From Crotophaga sulcirostris (Eukaryota; Chordata; Aves; Cuculiformes; Crotophagidae), in the NCBI GenBank assembly GCA_013397455.1, contig VYZB01000223.1, positions 1,012,263-1,076,262 on the forward strand: DNA of 64,000 nucleotides. Direction: 5' to 3'. The notes beneath the pieces were generated by a model. That model was given only the letters and a program-made list of their open reading frames with translations, searched no databases and had not been told where the DNA came from. How positions within the stretch are numbered: position 1 is the stretch's first letter; every line of letters starts with the position of its first letter. The position numbers were made by a program, and so were the translations under genes. Shown here piece after piece: positions 1 through 11,419 of this stretch.

Positions 1-191
1 TAAGAGGTGTGCGTATATGAGGGCTTATTAGTTTTGAATAAAAAAACCAAACGCAGTGAAACTGCTGCTGTGTTTCAGCGGTGCAGCCTCACACATCATA
101 ATAAAATATGTCTTACCTTTAATTACTCCTGAAATAAGAGATGCTGAATGCTTCAGGGCTGCTTCTTTCACCCACCAATTTTGTTCACCAG

Positions 192-412
192 ACAACCATG
201 CTGGAGCAAGCGATTAAAAACACGCAGGAGAGTTATGACGATGAAATTCAGCTTTACAATGAGCAGATTGAAAACCTTAGGAAGGGGATAGAGGAGGCCG
301 AGAAGACCTTGGAGAAGTACACAACCGACTGCCGCCAGCTAGTGATCTACCAGCAGTCCCTGGAGAACGAGCTGGAACGGTACAAGCGTATCATCGAGAA
401 TGAGGAGAGCCG
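192..412 (+). CDS. BFSP1: BFSP1 rod (coil 2) exon, 221 bp
   Basis: The acceptor TTCACCAG ends at 191 and the donor CG|GTAAGG begins at 413. The exon encodes 73 residues plus two bases of an Arg codon, starting [20 protein letters not shown] and ending IIENEES(R). The acidic/hydrophobic heptad pattern is that of an intermediate-filament coil 2B. The exact 221-bp length matches the exon at the equivalent place (exon 6) in many intermediate-filament genes, which is known for the family and supports the boundaries. An in-frame ATG at 141 lies in the upstream intron and is not a start. Sequence 1-191 is the end of the preceding intron. Confidence 0.95.
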
Positions 413-3400
413 GTAAGGCTGGATTTCTGGGCTCTCCCAAATGGGCCAGTAATCTCTTTTATCTCCTTTCAAAAATGTATGTTTAAGAGCACTTCACCCA
501 AGGCTATGGCCATTCCACACTTTTCGCTTGTAAATTTCCAGGGACAGGAATCTAAATAGAAACAAAATCTGGTCAAGCCTCTTCCAAGGAAAGGGTCAGA
601 ACAATTTTAAGTTTCTCCTTGCCATACAGTCTCCTTTCCATACACTGTCCTGGCGCCAGTGCACAGCGGTCAGAAGTATGCAAAAGCAATTTGAATGTCC
701 TCTCCACAGCATAGGTATTAGTGAAGCTTGTTGGGGTGTTACAGGCAGCTTGATCTTACAGGGCATAGACAAGGCAAAGCACTCATCCCAGCAAACCCAT
801 TCTTCAGGCAAGCAGGAAAAACGGTTAAACTACAAGAAATTTACAGGAGTTTGGGTTGTGTTTAAACCTACAGAGGAGCACTGGCTCCCTCTAATGTCGA
901 CCATCAGCCTCAGACGAGAAAAGGAGCTGGGTTTTCACAGCAGTGCCCAGTGCTGCCTGCGCAAGCAGATGCAGCAAGGCCAGGCTCCTGAGCACCCAAA
1001 CTGCTGCTCTGGGTTGTTCAGAAGATGCAGGGGAAAACTCACTAGGAGTCAGTCTCATGCGTGGAGAACAGCTATTTCATCAATTTTCAGCGTCTCATTT
1101 TGGACACTGCATTCTGGTTAGGAGTATGCGATCAGGGCAATTCTCAGCAAGAAAAAAATCAAAATGTTTCTCTCTTGCATATATACACAGCATATATATC
1201 ATTCCTAGAGATGACAATATCTTGAGTTCTGGCAGAGCAGAGTGGAAAGACCACAGATATAGTGACTGGTTTGCATATAAGTCAGCCTCTCAGTTTTAAT
1301 TTTTAAACCTTAACTACCCCTGACTCAAATATTTTCCAAGGAAGACTGCTCAGTTTTCTTCTTACCCTTCTGAAGTCAGGCATATCCAGGTAACATTGTA
1401 ATGGCTACCAAATTTCATATTTTACCAGCCAGAATTTACAGCTCTTGTTGGCTTCTGGTAGGCATGGATTGACTGTTTGCCCATCCAAAAATCTTCCTAT
1501 TCTTTCACAGTGCTGTGCTAAATTATAAACCTGTTACTATGGCTTTTAATTACTGGTGTACTTTATCTCACGGAGCATCCCACATCTGCTGGTGGAACAC
1601 AGCCTAACTCCTGTGAAGGTGCTGTGGCTGTCTTGCTTTTCCCCAGAGAAGAAACAGGCTCCCATCATTCTCTTTGACACCTCACCACAGAGAAGTACAT
1701 TTCTTTAACATCCATGCTTCATTTTGCGCAATTTCATTTGCTCTTGGTGGAAATGAAGGGGAGCGGTCTGACCGATGCGCGTCTTCTCCGGCAGGTTAAA
1801 CTCTGCTATAGCAGGAACGCCAGTCACACTCTTCACGCAGATCTATAGACCTGTCCAGCCTCAAGCTTCGAGGGGAAGAGGTAAACCTGTGACATGTCTT
1901 CCTGTGTCTGTCAAGAGCAGCATCACTGTTATTTTAAGACCGTTTTCCATTTGTCTTCCATACAAACAGCAGCTGTGACAGCCTGACTCCAGGCTTGCTA
2001 AGTAATGCCAACTGTTTCAGTTTATCTCAGCTGCCTTTGGGACAAGCTGTCAAAGGCCAAAACTACAAGAAAATGAGTTTCTTTGCTTATTTTTACAATT
2101 TATGATTTAAGCCAATCAATAGAGCAAAGTCAGAAGGCACCTGAAACTATGGAAAGAGCTGAGTTTTTGTGCTGAGTTGTTGTGAGTCACTGGCCTGCCC
2201 TTCAGTTATGTGCAAAGAACATTAGGACATGTTGAGTGTTTCAGGCAGGTAAAGGACACTTTTTTGGGGACCTTTATATGTGCCATGGCCTGGTTTCCTC
2301 TGAACGTTGTTTCCTCCATGTTGTATTATTTCTTGTTAGAACTTAGGATGCTTGTAAACCTGATCACAAGGAAATGGCCAGGATTGAAATAGTGAGGCTG
2401 CTCTTAACAAATAGGGGAGTTGGTTTATAGAAAGGTGCTGTAGATGCTAACATATGGATTGACCTACTATAGGTTAAATCTAAGGCTCACTTGGGGGTTT
2501 ACTAACAAATAATCCCCCTCAGAACAGACATAAACTGTCAAATATAGGCCTTTTTGGAATGCAGCTGTAATTTTTCTAACTAACTGCTCTGTGAACTGTA
2601 GCAGTTTTACATGAAATGGGTCCATAATGCCTGAGGCCACATCCTCAGCAGCTGTAAATAACTTGTCTTGCAAAGTGGTGTTTTATATCTGCTGAGGATT
2701 TGACCCATCTCTAATCACACCTGCAAGGCCAACAGGGGATTTTATGTTCACTAGTGGGCCTGTGACATGGGACCAAACACCTGCCTGCAGGAAAGGATAT
2801 TGATATCTGCCTGTCCCCTTCTTCCCACAATTCCCAGTGCCAGCATCTGCCTCCTCTGCTCTAGCTGTTCATACCATGGAAATCAGTAGCCTGCCCACAG
2901 TCCTGCTGCTGCTGCTGAGCTGCCATGGGTTCTGGGGTCACTGGCTGCCTGGGAGCTCAGAAACACAGCCTGTGGGCAGTGCTTCCCTCTATGGATCCAG
3001 AGTCCAATTCAGTGTTTGAGTGATGCTTTTGAGTGAAGCGTTGCTTTTCAGCACTGCACACCTGGCTGGGTGAATGCTTAGCTCTGTGTCCCTGGCTGCT
3101 CACACCTGTCTGTACCCCAGATTGCCATGACAGCAAGCGCCTGGCTCACTCTTAGCCCGCTCCGGACACAAAGGTGAGACATCACCCTAATAAGCAGATC
3201 TTCAGAAGCACTGGGAGAGCTACTGATAATACTCACTTTTCCTGTCAGGCCTGGACCGCTCACCCAGCAGCCCTGCATTTGGTGGGAAGGTTTTAAGTAG
3301 GGCTTTTTTTTGTTTTTTTAAATTCCCTAAACCCTAGCAGAAATTATAAAAAAACAGATAAGTTATTCCTACTTAGTCGCACTGCCAGGCCATGCCTCTA

Positions 3401-4729
3401 ACTCTAGGAACCTGGTTTCTGTCTCTGCCTTAGGAGATGAGGTTTCTCATCTAGTTAACAGCCCAAACCCTGCCACCATGCCTGGGAGGATGGTGCTGAG
3501 CCTGACTGAACTCTCCTGCTTAGCATTAATGCAGGCCAAATAGGTGATGTTTTGTGCAGCTGCCTCTCTTGCATGCAGTTGTCCTGTCCTCACATTTTGT
3601 ATGGTGGTGGCAACCTGAGGTGCAAAATGGCTACTTGGCCAATGGACCCATGCTAGAGAAGAGGCTGTTTAATGTGTTGATGAAAGCTGTGCTCACATTT
3701 GCTGCTGCGTTCAGCTCTTCACCTGCAACATTTGCAGTGACTGTGTTCAGCACTGTTTGTTTCTTTTGTTTCAATTTTTCCCTAGATATCACCCAGGCCG
3801 TGCAAGACATTGCCAGTGTAAAGACCAGACAAAAAGCCCTGACAAAGAAAATTGCCAGGAAAAAGGAGCTGATGTCTAAAGACATAACTGATGGTCTCTC
3901 ACCTGAAAGAATGTACGAAAGAACTCTGGAAGGTTTTGACCAAGATCAGTTGGAGTTCAGGCATGAAGGCTCAGTTACATGTGAACCTGAGCAGGAAGGA
4001 TTAGAATTTGATGAAAAAGAAATGGGTCCAGAGGATGTACCCGATGGAGCCAAGATAAGTAAAGCCTTCGATAAATTGTGTAACATTGTGAGGGAGAAAA
4101 TAAGAGTCTACAAGAGACCAGAGCCTAAACCTGATACCCAACCCAAAGGACGTTATGTGCTGGTAACAGGGGAGGAACGCTATGAAGAACCCTGCATCTT
4201 GGCCCCCTCCATCCCATCTGTGGCAGGGATCACAGTTTCCAACAGCAATGGGAAGGTGATGAATGGAGGTGAAGTGGAGGCCATACCAGAGCTGCCAGAA
4301 CCTGCTGAACCATCAGAAAGAGAGAAAGGGGATATCTGTGAAAGGAGGGAAGAGTTTGAACTCCAAGATAAACAGAAAGAGGAAGAGAGAGAATACATGC
4401 TTGAATGGGACAAAAAAGCAAGAGGAAAAATTGAGCAAATCACAAAGTATCCAGACATCTCTGAGCCTGAGACAGTTCCTTCCCCTGGTCTGATAAGCCC
4501 AACTGAGCCAGGAGTTCTTCGAGAAGAATATGAACGAGAAGATAAGCAGGGCCTTCTGTTCAGGGAAACAGGCTTGCCTGGCTCCATGAGCTATGAGAAG
4601 GTGGAGGTGGTGGAGTCAATTGAGAAGTTTTCAGACGACAGAATACAGACGTACGAAGAGACAGCAATGATTGTGGAGACAATGATAGAGAAAACAAGCA
4701 AGAAGAAACCAGGTGACAAAGGCTCTTAA
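192..4729 (+). CDS. BFSP1: Filensin (beaded filament structural protein 1), 3' part: three coding exons
   Basis: Joined coding exons 192-412, 1795-1880 and 3786-4729 encode about 416 C-terminal residues of filensin, the lens-fibre intermediate-filament-like protein that co-assembles with phakinin (BFSP2) into beaded filaments under the plasma membrane. Seen: a coiled-coil rod end (heptad-rich, ending [12 protein letters not shown], a divergent form of the usual helix-termination motif), a short linker, then a long acidic Glu/Lys/Pro-rich tail. The tail has a DVPDG site and a final VVESIEKF...QTYEETA block that matches mammalian filensin. Known: vertebrate filensin is about 660 residues, so roughly the first 240 (head, coil 1, start of coil 2) lie left of the window. 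Phases agree at both junctions (CG|G, Arg; G|AT, Asp), donors are GTAAGG and GTAAAC, and there is no frameshift. The gene converges on PCSK2, as in human. I am sure of the family and gene. Confidence 0.97.
413..1794 (+). other. BFSP1: BFSP1 intron after the coil 2 exon
   Basis: A GT-AG intron of 1,382 bp. It holds overlapping non-conserved open frames on both strands (for example 678-1121 +) with no recognisable domain, and no repeat I can name. It ends in the acceptor CTTCTCCGGCAG. Confidence 0.85.
1795..1880 (+). CDS. BFSP1: BFSP1 rod-tail linker exon, 86 bp
   Basis: This exon encodes [20 protein letters not shown] followed by QPQASRGR, plus the first base of an Asp codon. The acceptor is CCGGCAG at 1788-1794 and the donor is GTAAAC at 1881. 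It joins in phase to both neighbours. Mammalian filensin has a related segment here (TPIPLFTQ), so the short exon is real despite lacking a domain. It forms the start of the non-helical tail. Confidence 0.93.
1881..3785 (+). other. BFSP1: BFSP1 intron before the tail exon
   Basis: A GT-AG intron of 1,905 bp ending CCCTAG at 3780-3785. It contains a minor CTG run near 2902-2917 and a 68-codon open frame on the minus strand (2467-2673) that matches nothing I know. The open frame of the last exon runs back to an ATG at 3554, but that part is intron. Confidence 0.8.
3786..4729 (+). CDS. BFSP1: BFSP1 terminal coding exon (filensin tail)
   Basis: The exon begins after TTTTCCCTAG and runs to a TAA at 4727-4729. 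It encodes two bases of Asp plus 313 residues. In order: a basic stretch ([20 protein letters not shown]) like the human KPRQKALPKN region; an acidic stretch; [13 protein letters not shown] (about 4031-4069), which aligns with the mammalian site where filensin is cut after Asp and myristoylated on the new N-terminal Gly; the [11 protein letters not shown] block; a long E/K/P-rich low-complexity section; and the conserved end [12 protein letters not shown]...[18 protein letters not shown] (about 4595-4700). The middle of the tail is poorly conserved among vertebrates, as expected for filensin. There are no stop codons or frameshifts. Confidence 0.97.
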
Positions 4730-5135
4730 GTGACACACAACCCCTTGGTAGTCAACGTGTCTGGCATAGTTATTAAATGACTGTTTTTTTTTCCTGACCG
4801 AATGATACAGTAGTGAGATTTTTGCTGTTTGGTATGGAACAGATTGATACCTTGATGGCAATTCTGTCTGATATAGGCTCACCTTTGGTGCAATGACCGT
4901 TAGAATGCTCCAGGGCAACAAGTAGTAGGCACATACTATACAACTGATTTTCATGATTAGGACAAGTTAAAAGTAATCATTCTTACAGAGCTGCCTGGCT
5001 TTCCACAGTATCCGGGACAAATTTGCATATGCCTCTACTGCTCCTACAGCTGCCGTATGATTCCCCATCTCTCAGGCAGCTGAAAATGTTAACTTGTGAC
5101 ACTGGTTCATTTAATAAAAGTTTTGCCTTCTACCA
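4730..5135 (+). other. BFSP1: BFSP1 3' UTR (predicted)
   Basis: Sequence after the stop up to the likely cleavage site just after the AATAAA at 5113. The length of about 0.4 kb and the end point are inferred from the signal, not from transcript data. A weaker AATAAA at about 5381 could serve as an alternative end. Confidence 0.65.
5113..5118 (+). promoter_or_regulatory. BFSP1: BFSP1 poly(A) signal AATAAA
   Basis: A canonical AATAAA about 385 bases after the BFSP1 stop. It is followed by a GT/T-rich downstream element (TGTGGGTTTGTATTGCTTTT, about 5147-5166), the usual context for cleavage about 10-30 bases after the hexamer. Confidence 0.75.
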
Positions 5136-6424
5136 ACAATCCCCACTGTGGGTTTGTATTGCTTTTACCGTTGACTCATAGTCCCTACTAGTAAATGTCA
5201 ACTGACTGGGAGTGCAGGAGTTTTTCAAGAGGAAGGGCTGGACACCTGTTAAATAATCTATTCCACATCTTTATCCTTTATAGTCTTTAAATACATGTAA
5301 GCTTGGCAGCCCTTTCTTTTTTTTGGATCTAAAGACTAACTCTGTATTTGAAATAAGCTCTTACTGCATATCTTCTCTGAATAAAATTTGAAATTCCATC
5401 AAAGAAGTGAGGGATAATATTTCTAGAAGATACTACAGGTTTTATTTGTCCTTTGCCAGCACAACTAAGGTATTTGCAAATGCTAACAAGCTTTTGAGCA
5501 GACTACAGCCAACTCAAAAGACTGTGTGTTTTGGTATTTTCTTGTTAAGTATTCCCTTGGACTGTAGTGAGTTTACTGAGCTTACTGTTGCCACAGGATT
5601 CTTTCACAGCCCAGGCATCAGCAGTCCTATGGAGCTACACAGGGTTGCTGGAACAAGTGCTGCCTTCCCATGCCCCCATGCCTGGGGAAGCAAAAAAAAA
5701 AAAAAAACACCACCTCTGCAACAGCCTCATGCAGCTTGAAACCTTTGACTCGGGGTAAAAAGAAAAAAAAGGAAAAGAAATCCTTTGTATGTGAAGTGCC
5801 AAAGTGCTGATGCGTCATTTAGGCTTCAGCTTGACTTCAGGCACACAAATAATCCCATTGAAGTGAGGTACATACTGAAGTGTTTTACCATGTTGGGGTC
5901 TACACATTCCTTATCCCATCCCAGTTCTCACGTTTTTGCTGCAGCTTTCAGCATTGTTATGCCTTCTGCTTCTGGCTGATTATTCCCATCACCTGCAAAG
6001 AAGGCAGCTAAAGGCCATTTGAGCTGACAAGCCTGAGTTTCAGGACTACCGTCTCACATCACTGAAGACTTTCCTTCAATATTGTGTTGGGTTTTTTTTC
6101 ATTAGTGAGTTCTAATGCAGGTGTAGCATCTAATCTGTTGCAACTATTATGACTGTTATGACTTCTCTTTTGAAACAGGGACATGTGACTCATATAGTCA
6201 CATTTCTTTTTAATTCAGGATTCTTTTGGTCAGTGGTGTTTTATTGAAATGCTGTGGGAGTATACGCCAGACATGGCTTTTTAGGGTGTGTGCTGCTTTT
6301 CAGTTTAGTTTATTAACAGTGTAAATAACCACAGAGAAGGAAGTTATCAATAGGTATGCAGGCAGCACTCTAGTAAGCTGGGAACAACTGCTCAAAATAA
6401 AAGCAGATTTTAACTACTGCAAAT

Positions 6425-6520
6425 GGAAAAAGAAAAAAACCCAAACAAAACAAACCACCAAACCAACCATCGCCCAACCCTCCAACTCCCGTCCTACTCC
6501 CACCCCCAAAGCCCCCCCAC
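6425..6520. repeat. A/C-rich low-complexity tract
   Basis: The strand shifts from A-rich (AAACCCAAACAAAACAAACC) to C-rich (CCCACCCCCAAAGCCCCCCCAC), almost without G or T. Read on the minus strand this is a G/T-rich tract. It is simple sequence and creates a spurious Gly-rich open frame. Confidence 0.7.
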
Positions 6521-6606
6521 TCTGCATCAATAAGCAGTGTGTTTAATAATTCTGTCACAAAATAGGGTGTAAACCAATTCAGACGGTACCCAGACAGACC
6601 TGGTTA

Positions 6607-6672
6607 TTACACCCACATGCATGCAGACCCACATGTACAGGTACACACGTCCACCCCCACCCCACTCCCCAG
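6607..6672. repeat. CA-rich low-complexity tract
   Basis: Imperfect ACAC/CCCAC repeats (CACCCACATGCATGCAGACC through CACCCCCACCCCACTCCCC). It is simple sequence, with no coding potential. Confidence 0.55.
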
Positions 6673-8101
6673 CCATCTGATTTCACTGCCATAAAGAGAA
6701 CTTAATGTTCAGAATACAAAAAACTTTTGTCAATGGCAAGGAGGTAACCCTTTAGGAGAGCCTGGGTTATATACAGAATATCCCTACCACCATCATACGT
6801 TTTGTGCTGTGGTGTCAACGCTCTTCACTACTGACATAGAAATATTTTTTTTTTTTTTCTGAACCTTGTTCAGCAGCCAGGCAGTATAAAAAAATTGCTC
6901 GTAAAGCAAGTTTGGTGGTACTTATTGCTGAAGAAGTCATGTAGTGCATTGCTTAGGCAGCAATCTGAGGTGCAACACTTGAACTAAGCTCATCCTGAGC
7001 AGCAAGCACAAACACCAACAACAGCAGAAGTCAAGGACCACGAGGAAGTAAGGCCTAAATTATGCTACAATCTCTGACCTGCCTTCTACAAACATGGAAG
7101 TTGCTCAATAAAGCTGTAGGCGATGGGCATCTTTCTGTAAAGTTCTATGAAAATTATATAGACAAACACTAGCATTCTGTTCTTCACAATGACAATGCTG
7201 AAAGGTGTAGTAAATCTAATGATTTATGGGCTAACTTCTGCTTTAAATGGAGATTCTCAATGAAGTGGTCAAATGCTGATGCTAAAGTGTAATGGTGAAA
7301 TACTTGCGAGTATCTATTCAGCAGGGCCTGTAATGGACCTAGATTACTTAAAGGTACCTTGTCACCTCTGTGGCAATCAGAACTAGATTAGAAGGTTCCC
7401 TGCCATCTTCTACTGCCGCATACATGGTAAGAAATTATGAAATGAAATGTAGCTTGTGCCATGGGAACATGTGAATTAAAAACTACCAAGAAATGTGGGT
7501 GGAAGGTAGGCAGGAAGAGGGAAACAGAGAGGGGTTTTTTGTGGATTAAAGTGCTGCAAACAGCAGAGGAAAAAAAAATATCTGCTGCAGCATTTCCATG
7601 GGGCCAGAACTGCTTATGAAATGCACTACAAAAATGCCACCATCTCTCTTCTCAAGCATCCCATCCCCACTGAGGGCAGCAGGTCAGCACCCACATCAGT
7701 GTGCCTCTGCAGAGCTGCCCTTGGACCCAAGGGGTTTGAACCACATAAGTAATGCCCAAGGCTCTTCCTAGCCTGCAGCCTATGCCCACTATATCACAGA
7801 GTTAACGTAAAGCCTGTTAGGCTTCATGTGTTGCTATCAGCTCTTCTGGAGAATCATGTTTACGTTTTCAGTACCCAGCATACATGGGATACAACTTTTC
7901 TTAACAGTACAAAAAGCAGAGGCAAAGGAAGTCATCCCATTTACAGCAAAGTATTACCTCCCATGTACGTTCGGATAGGCAATGATGATAGGACCTGCCA
8001 GTTTGCAACAGCTCTTTATTTTACTCATATTATAAAACATCATCACAGGGCTTTAGTTGAACAGTGTTCACCTGTTTCAAATCATGAGCTTCATTTTTCC
8101 C

Positions 8102-8133
8102 TTTATTATAAATACTAACAAATTAACTTTATT
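8102..8133 (-). promoter_or_regulatory. PCSK2: Tandem poly(A) signals, candidate PCSK2 3' end
   Basis: On the minus strand two AATAAA hexamers occur 26 bases apart (TTTATT on + at 8128-8133 and 8102-8107), with a third at 8015-8020. The clustering suggests a real cleavage region about 2.8 kb past the stop, but without transcripts the choice is an inference. Confidence 0.4.
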
Positions 8134-8221
8134 TTCCATCAGCAATACCATAAAAACTTAGTCTAACTGGACATATTTTTCAGCAATCCCCTGATGCAAA
8201 AATCCTGAAGAATATGAAGTA

Positions 8222-8745
8222 GATCTCTATATTTTATATACACTTAGTTTTATATATACTTATATCAAAACTCACCATTTCTGTATATCACTCATTAGCG
8301 TGATCTTTCACTTAATAAATTATGCCAGCATTATGAAAATATGAACAACCATCTAGTTATTTTGCTGCTTTATAAGATATTTAATGATCAAACAGAGAAC
8401 TGCAAAATTACATGAATGCAATGGAAAGTCATGTACACATTCATTTACGATTTCCACATGGACTTTTTTCATTCCAAAACTTTTTCCACATTTTAAAAGT
8501 CCTTCAAAAGTTTCTGGTTACGTTTTTCTTTGAACACATACACACAAAAAGTTATGATGTGTGTATCTGTATTATACATTACATACCATATGTAATTCTA
8601 TATATATTTATAAGCAAATATATGTAACATACTCTGAATATACATATTGTATGTAATATATATATACACAGTGAGATATCACAGGTGTGTCATATGCATT
8701 TAGACATACAGGTGTATGCATAAATATATACAAATATATGGTAAA
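8222..8745. repeat. AT-rich stretch with TATA/TGTA short repeats
   Basis: Dense runs such as TATATATACTTATAT (about 8251), TATATATATTTATA (about 8599) and TAATATATATATACACA (about 8655), with ordinary AT-rich sequence between. It lies in the probable PCSK2 3' UTR and explains the Tyr/Ile-rich spurious open frames here. Confidence 0.5.
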
Positions 8746-10932
8746 TTCTTCCCTCGGATACATATATGCTGCTCTTTCTGAGAACTGGATGCCTTCCATG
8801 GAAATCTACTGCCGTGAGCACAATCCATTCATTTTCAAAGACACGACCAAGCCTGTCCCTGCCCCATCTAACCTCAGTGAATTTTGGCTCATGCCTGATC
8901 CACTCCAGTTCATGCTTTGAAATGGGCCCCTCTTGTCCTGGGGTTAAGTTTCAAATCACAAAATTAAACACAGTTGACAGTATAATGTATTTGAACAAAT
9001 AAATAAGAGCACTTCAGAAATAAAAATGACACGGAGCCCAATTCTTCTCCTTCCAGCGCTTGTTCTACCCCAGTTTGACTCGACTGTCCAAGGGACTGCT
9101 GCATGCAACGAGGAACCTGTGAGTAGCGTGAGGCTGCTTGTCTTGGCATTAGAGTTTAACTCACATAGACTTTGAGTAAGTTGAGCTGTTTATTTTGCAT
9201 TTAGATTTGTAAAGGAAAGAACAGGCCTTTTATGGAAAGATAAAAGATGGATACTCACTAGAAATAGCATAGATTATACATTCTTAAGTGAAATGTGTGC
9301 ACCATATAACCTTTAGGTTACATTTTTAATTTATTAGATAAATATTTACTTACTGAATGTGTTTCTACTAGTATGCACCTGATTAACCAGGACAATCTGT
9401 ATTAAAATGTTTTAGATTAATACTCTGCGTATTAAAAATACATAATAAAATTCTGAAACTAGTTACTGCTAAAAAGTAGATCTTGGATCCTGCAAAGATC
9501 TGAGACACCTGCTTAAAACTAGAATTTGAGTAGGACCACTGATGGCCTTTACTGTAAGTGAGTGCCTAAATATTTGCAGAATCAAGACCCTTTATTATTC
9601 AAATGTTAAATTTGGGATCTCACACCTGAGAACATGTAGTAGTTACTACCATGAGTAATCTCCACTGAGGAGGATGTTATGCTTTGTGGCAATAGCCAGA
9701 GCAGACTCCAAGAGTGGGAGAGACTGACTTTACTCATGTATGAAAACAGCAAAGAGCAATGATTACCAACAAACCTTCCCAAAACATTACATTTTATCTC
9801 TCAAGAAGGCCAATTCTGCATTGCACATAAATAACTTAGGCATATTTTTCTCTTTAAATATATTTGTATAACATAAAAAATAACCAATCTCTATTTTTTA
9901 GAACTTAAATTTGAGTAAAAAATTGCTTCAGAACTGAAACTGTGTAATTCAAATTTCTCCCACAGTAATTTACGGACAGCCAGGTTGTAAACCCCAGAAA
10001 ACACGTCTGTGGTTGGAAATGCCGACACAGCCTCATCTTACACTGCTGTAGTACATCTCAGTGTAGAGACAAGCAGATGCACTTTTGCACACAGGTTGCC
10101 AGAAACCCTACAGCCCTATGTGCTCATTCTGCTGTAAGATGGTAAACTGATCTGAACCGCCAAAAGAAGCCCCTAACCAAAACAAAACCTGGAAACTTGT
10201 GCTTCTAGAACCCCCTGACCCTGTTTGCAAAGCATTTCCCCTCTTCACCCACCTTTGGCATTACTTTGCTTTCCTTTTTGCATGCCTCTTGACCCATTCT
10301 GTGGTTGAAGTGTTAGCAGGTATATATTAAAGAAAACTCTCAAAAGAACTGGATTTCTGCAAATTGGATTGATAAATTTTCTTTCACCTATGGATTATTT
10401 CTTTTTGTCGGGTCTAGTGCTTCTTTGGTTGAACCCAATGGGGAAGGTCCCACTGAAGTCAATGATGTAATAGGAACTGTTAGATGTTCAAAGATCTCTC
10501 CAGCCAACCTCTGTGATTCCCTCTCTCACAGTAATTTTTAAAAATGTACCCATTACCACCAACTTCCAATACTAAAATTCACTCTTTTTTTTTAATACAA
10601 ACAACATTTACCACAGAAATATGAAGGGAAAATCCATCAACTTGTTTGCAGGTTATTACCTATTCGTATGACACAAAAGAAAAATAATTTACAGTCACAA
10701 ACTGTACATAGTATTCAGTGGGGGACAGTATATTTGTGATTTAGAGTAAAAAAGGATTGTTTCAGTGGTAATTAAAATAATTACTGACAAGATATAAGAC
10801 TTTAAAATCAAGAAGATGTGATAATTTGGCTACAGAGACGATCATTGTAACATGTCTAACACAGAAGTTTGGATAGTAGAAAGGTGAGTAGAGGGATCTG
10901 GGGAAGGAAAGATACCGTCATGCAGAACAGCA

Positions 10933-11419
10933 CTAGTTCTTGCTCAGTATACTCTTCAGGCTTCTCTCCACTGCTTCATCCAATTCTTCTTCCAGCTCTT
11001 CCTTCTTGGACATGGCCAGTTTCGACTGATAATCTTTTACTATTTGGTCTATATATGGTGCGCTCTGAGTTCCGTGCAGCATCAGTGTCCACTCCTTCAG
11101 CACGCCCCGCTGTGGCAGACTGCCAACAAACCCAATCTCTAGAGCCCAGGTGCCTCGGGGGTCTTCTCCCCAAGTGTGTGTGGTCATGAAAGGCCATTTG
11201 TCAAAACCCACCTTGGAGTCGTCATCCCTGGGGCGCCGACTCAGTAAAATGGACTTTGTTCCCATTGGCGAGGTCATGTTGATGTTGAGGTCTCCTCGCC
11301 TAGAGGAATTCACAGTTATAACTGCTTGGACATGTTCAAGGTATCGGACAAAGTTTTCTTTCCCCTCACAAGCATCAGTTGTAAGTGTGAGGATCAGCTT
11401 GCCACTTGGTGGTATCTTT
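10933..11419 (-). CDS. PCSK2: PCSK2 exon 12: P domain and C-terminal helix
   Basis: The acceptor is CCTGCAG, immediately 5' of 11419 on the minus strand; the stop TAG is at 10935-10933. The exon encodes one base of Glu477 and residues 478-638. It contains most of the P (Homo B) domain: [34 protein letters not shown] (two sequons flanking RRGDL), [18 protein letters not shown] and [14 protein letters not shown]. The C-terminus [19 protein letters not shown] is the amphipathic helix implicated in granule sorting of PC2. It is very close to mammalian PC2 throughout. Confidence 0.98.

Larger units (their letters stand above)
5136..8101. other. Intergenic region between the two convergent genes
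   Basis: About 3 kb between the predicted 3' ends of BFSP1 and PCSK2. It holds two short A-rich runs (5692-5707 and about 5760-5780), T-rich runs (6846-6859), the C/A-rich tracts listed separately, and scattered hexamers that read AATAAA on the minus strand (6240-6245, 6309-6314). If PCSK2 uses one of those, part of this region is its 3' UTR. No coding exon is recognised. Confidence 0.6.
8102..10932 (-). other. PCSK2: PCSK2 3' UTR (predicted)
   Basis: The region downstream of the PCSK2 stop in the sense of the gene. No other gene is visible, and a length of about 2.8 kb fits the long 3' UTR known for mammalian PCSK2. The far end is set at a pair of AATAAA hexamers (8128-8133 and 8102-8107, minus strand). 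Earlier ends (TTTATT on + at 9591 and 9189) or later ones (8015, 6309, 6240) are possible. Most of it is AT-rich single-copy sequence. Confidence 0.45.

Noticed and set aside
678..1299. Open frames of 147 and 118 codons in the BFSP1 intron
   Set aside because: They overlap in different frames, have no recognisable domain or splice context, and lie inside a well-supported intron.
3554..3785. Upstream extension of the last BFSP1 open frame to an ATG at 3554
   Set aside because: It ends in a clear polypyrimidine-CCCTAG acceptor, and the filensin match starts only after it. The extension is intron.
5692..5780. A-runs as the tail of a processed pseudogene
   Set aside because: No upstream coding-like sequence or target duplication is visible, so they are treated as simple sequence.
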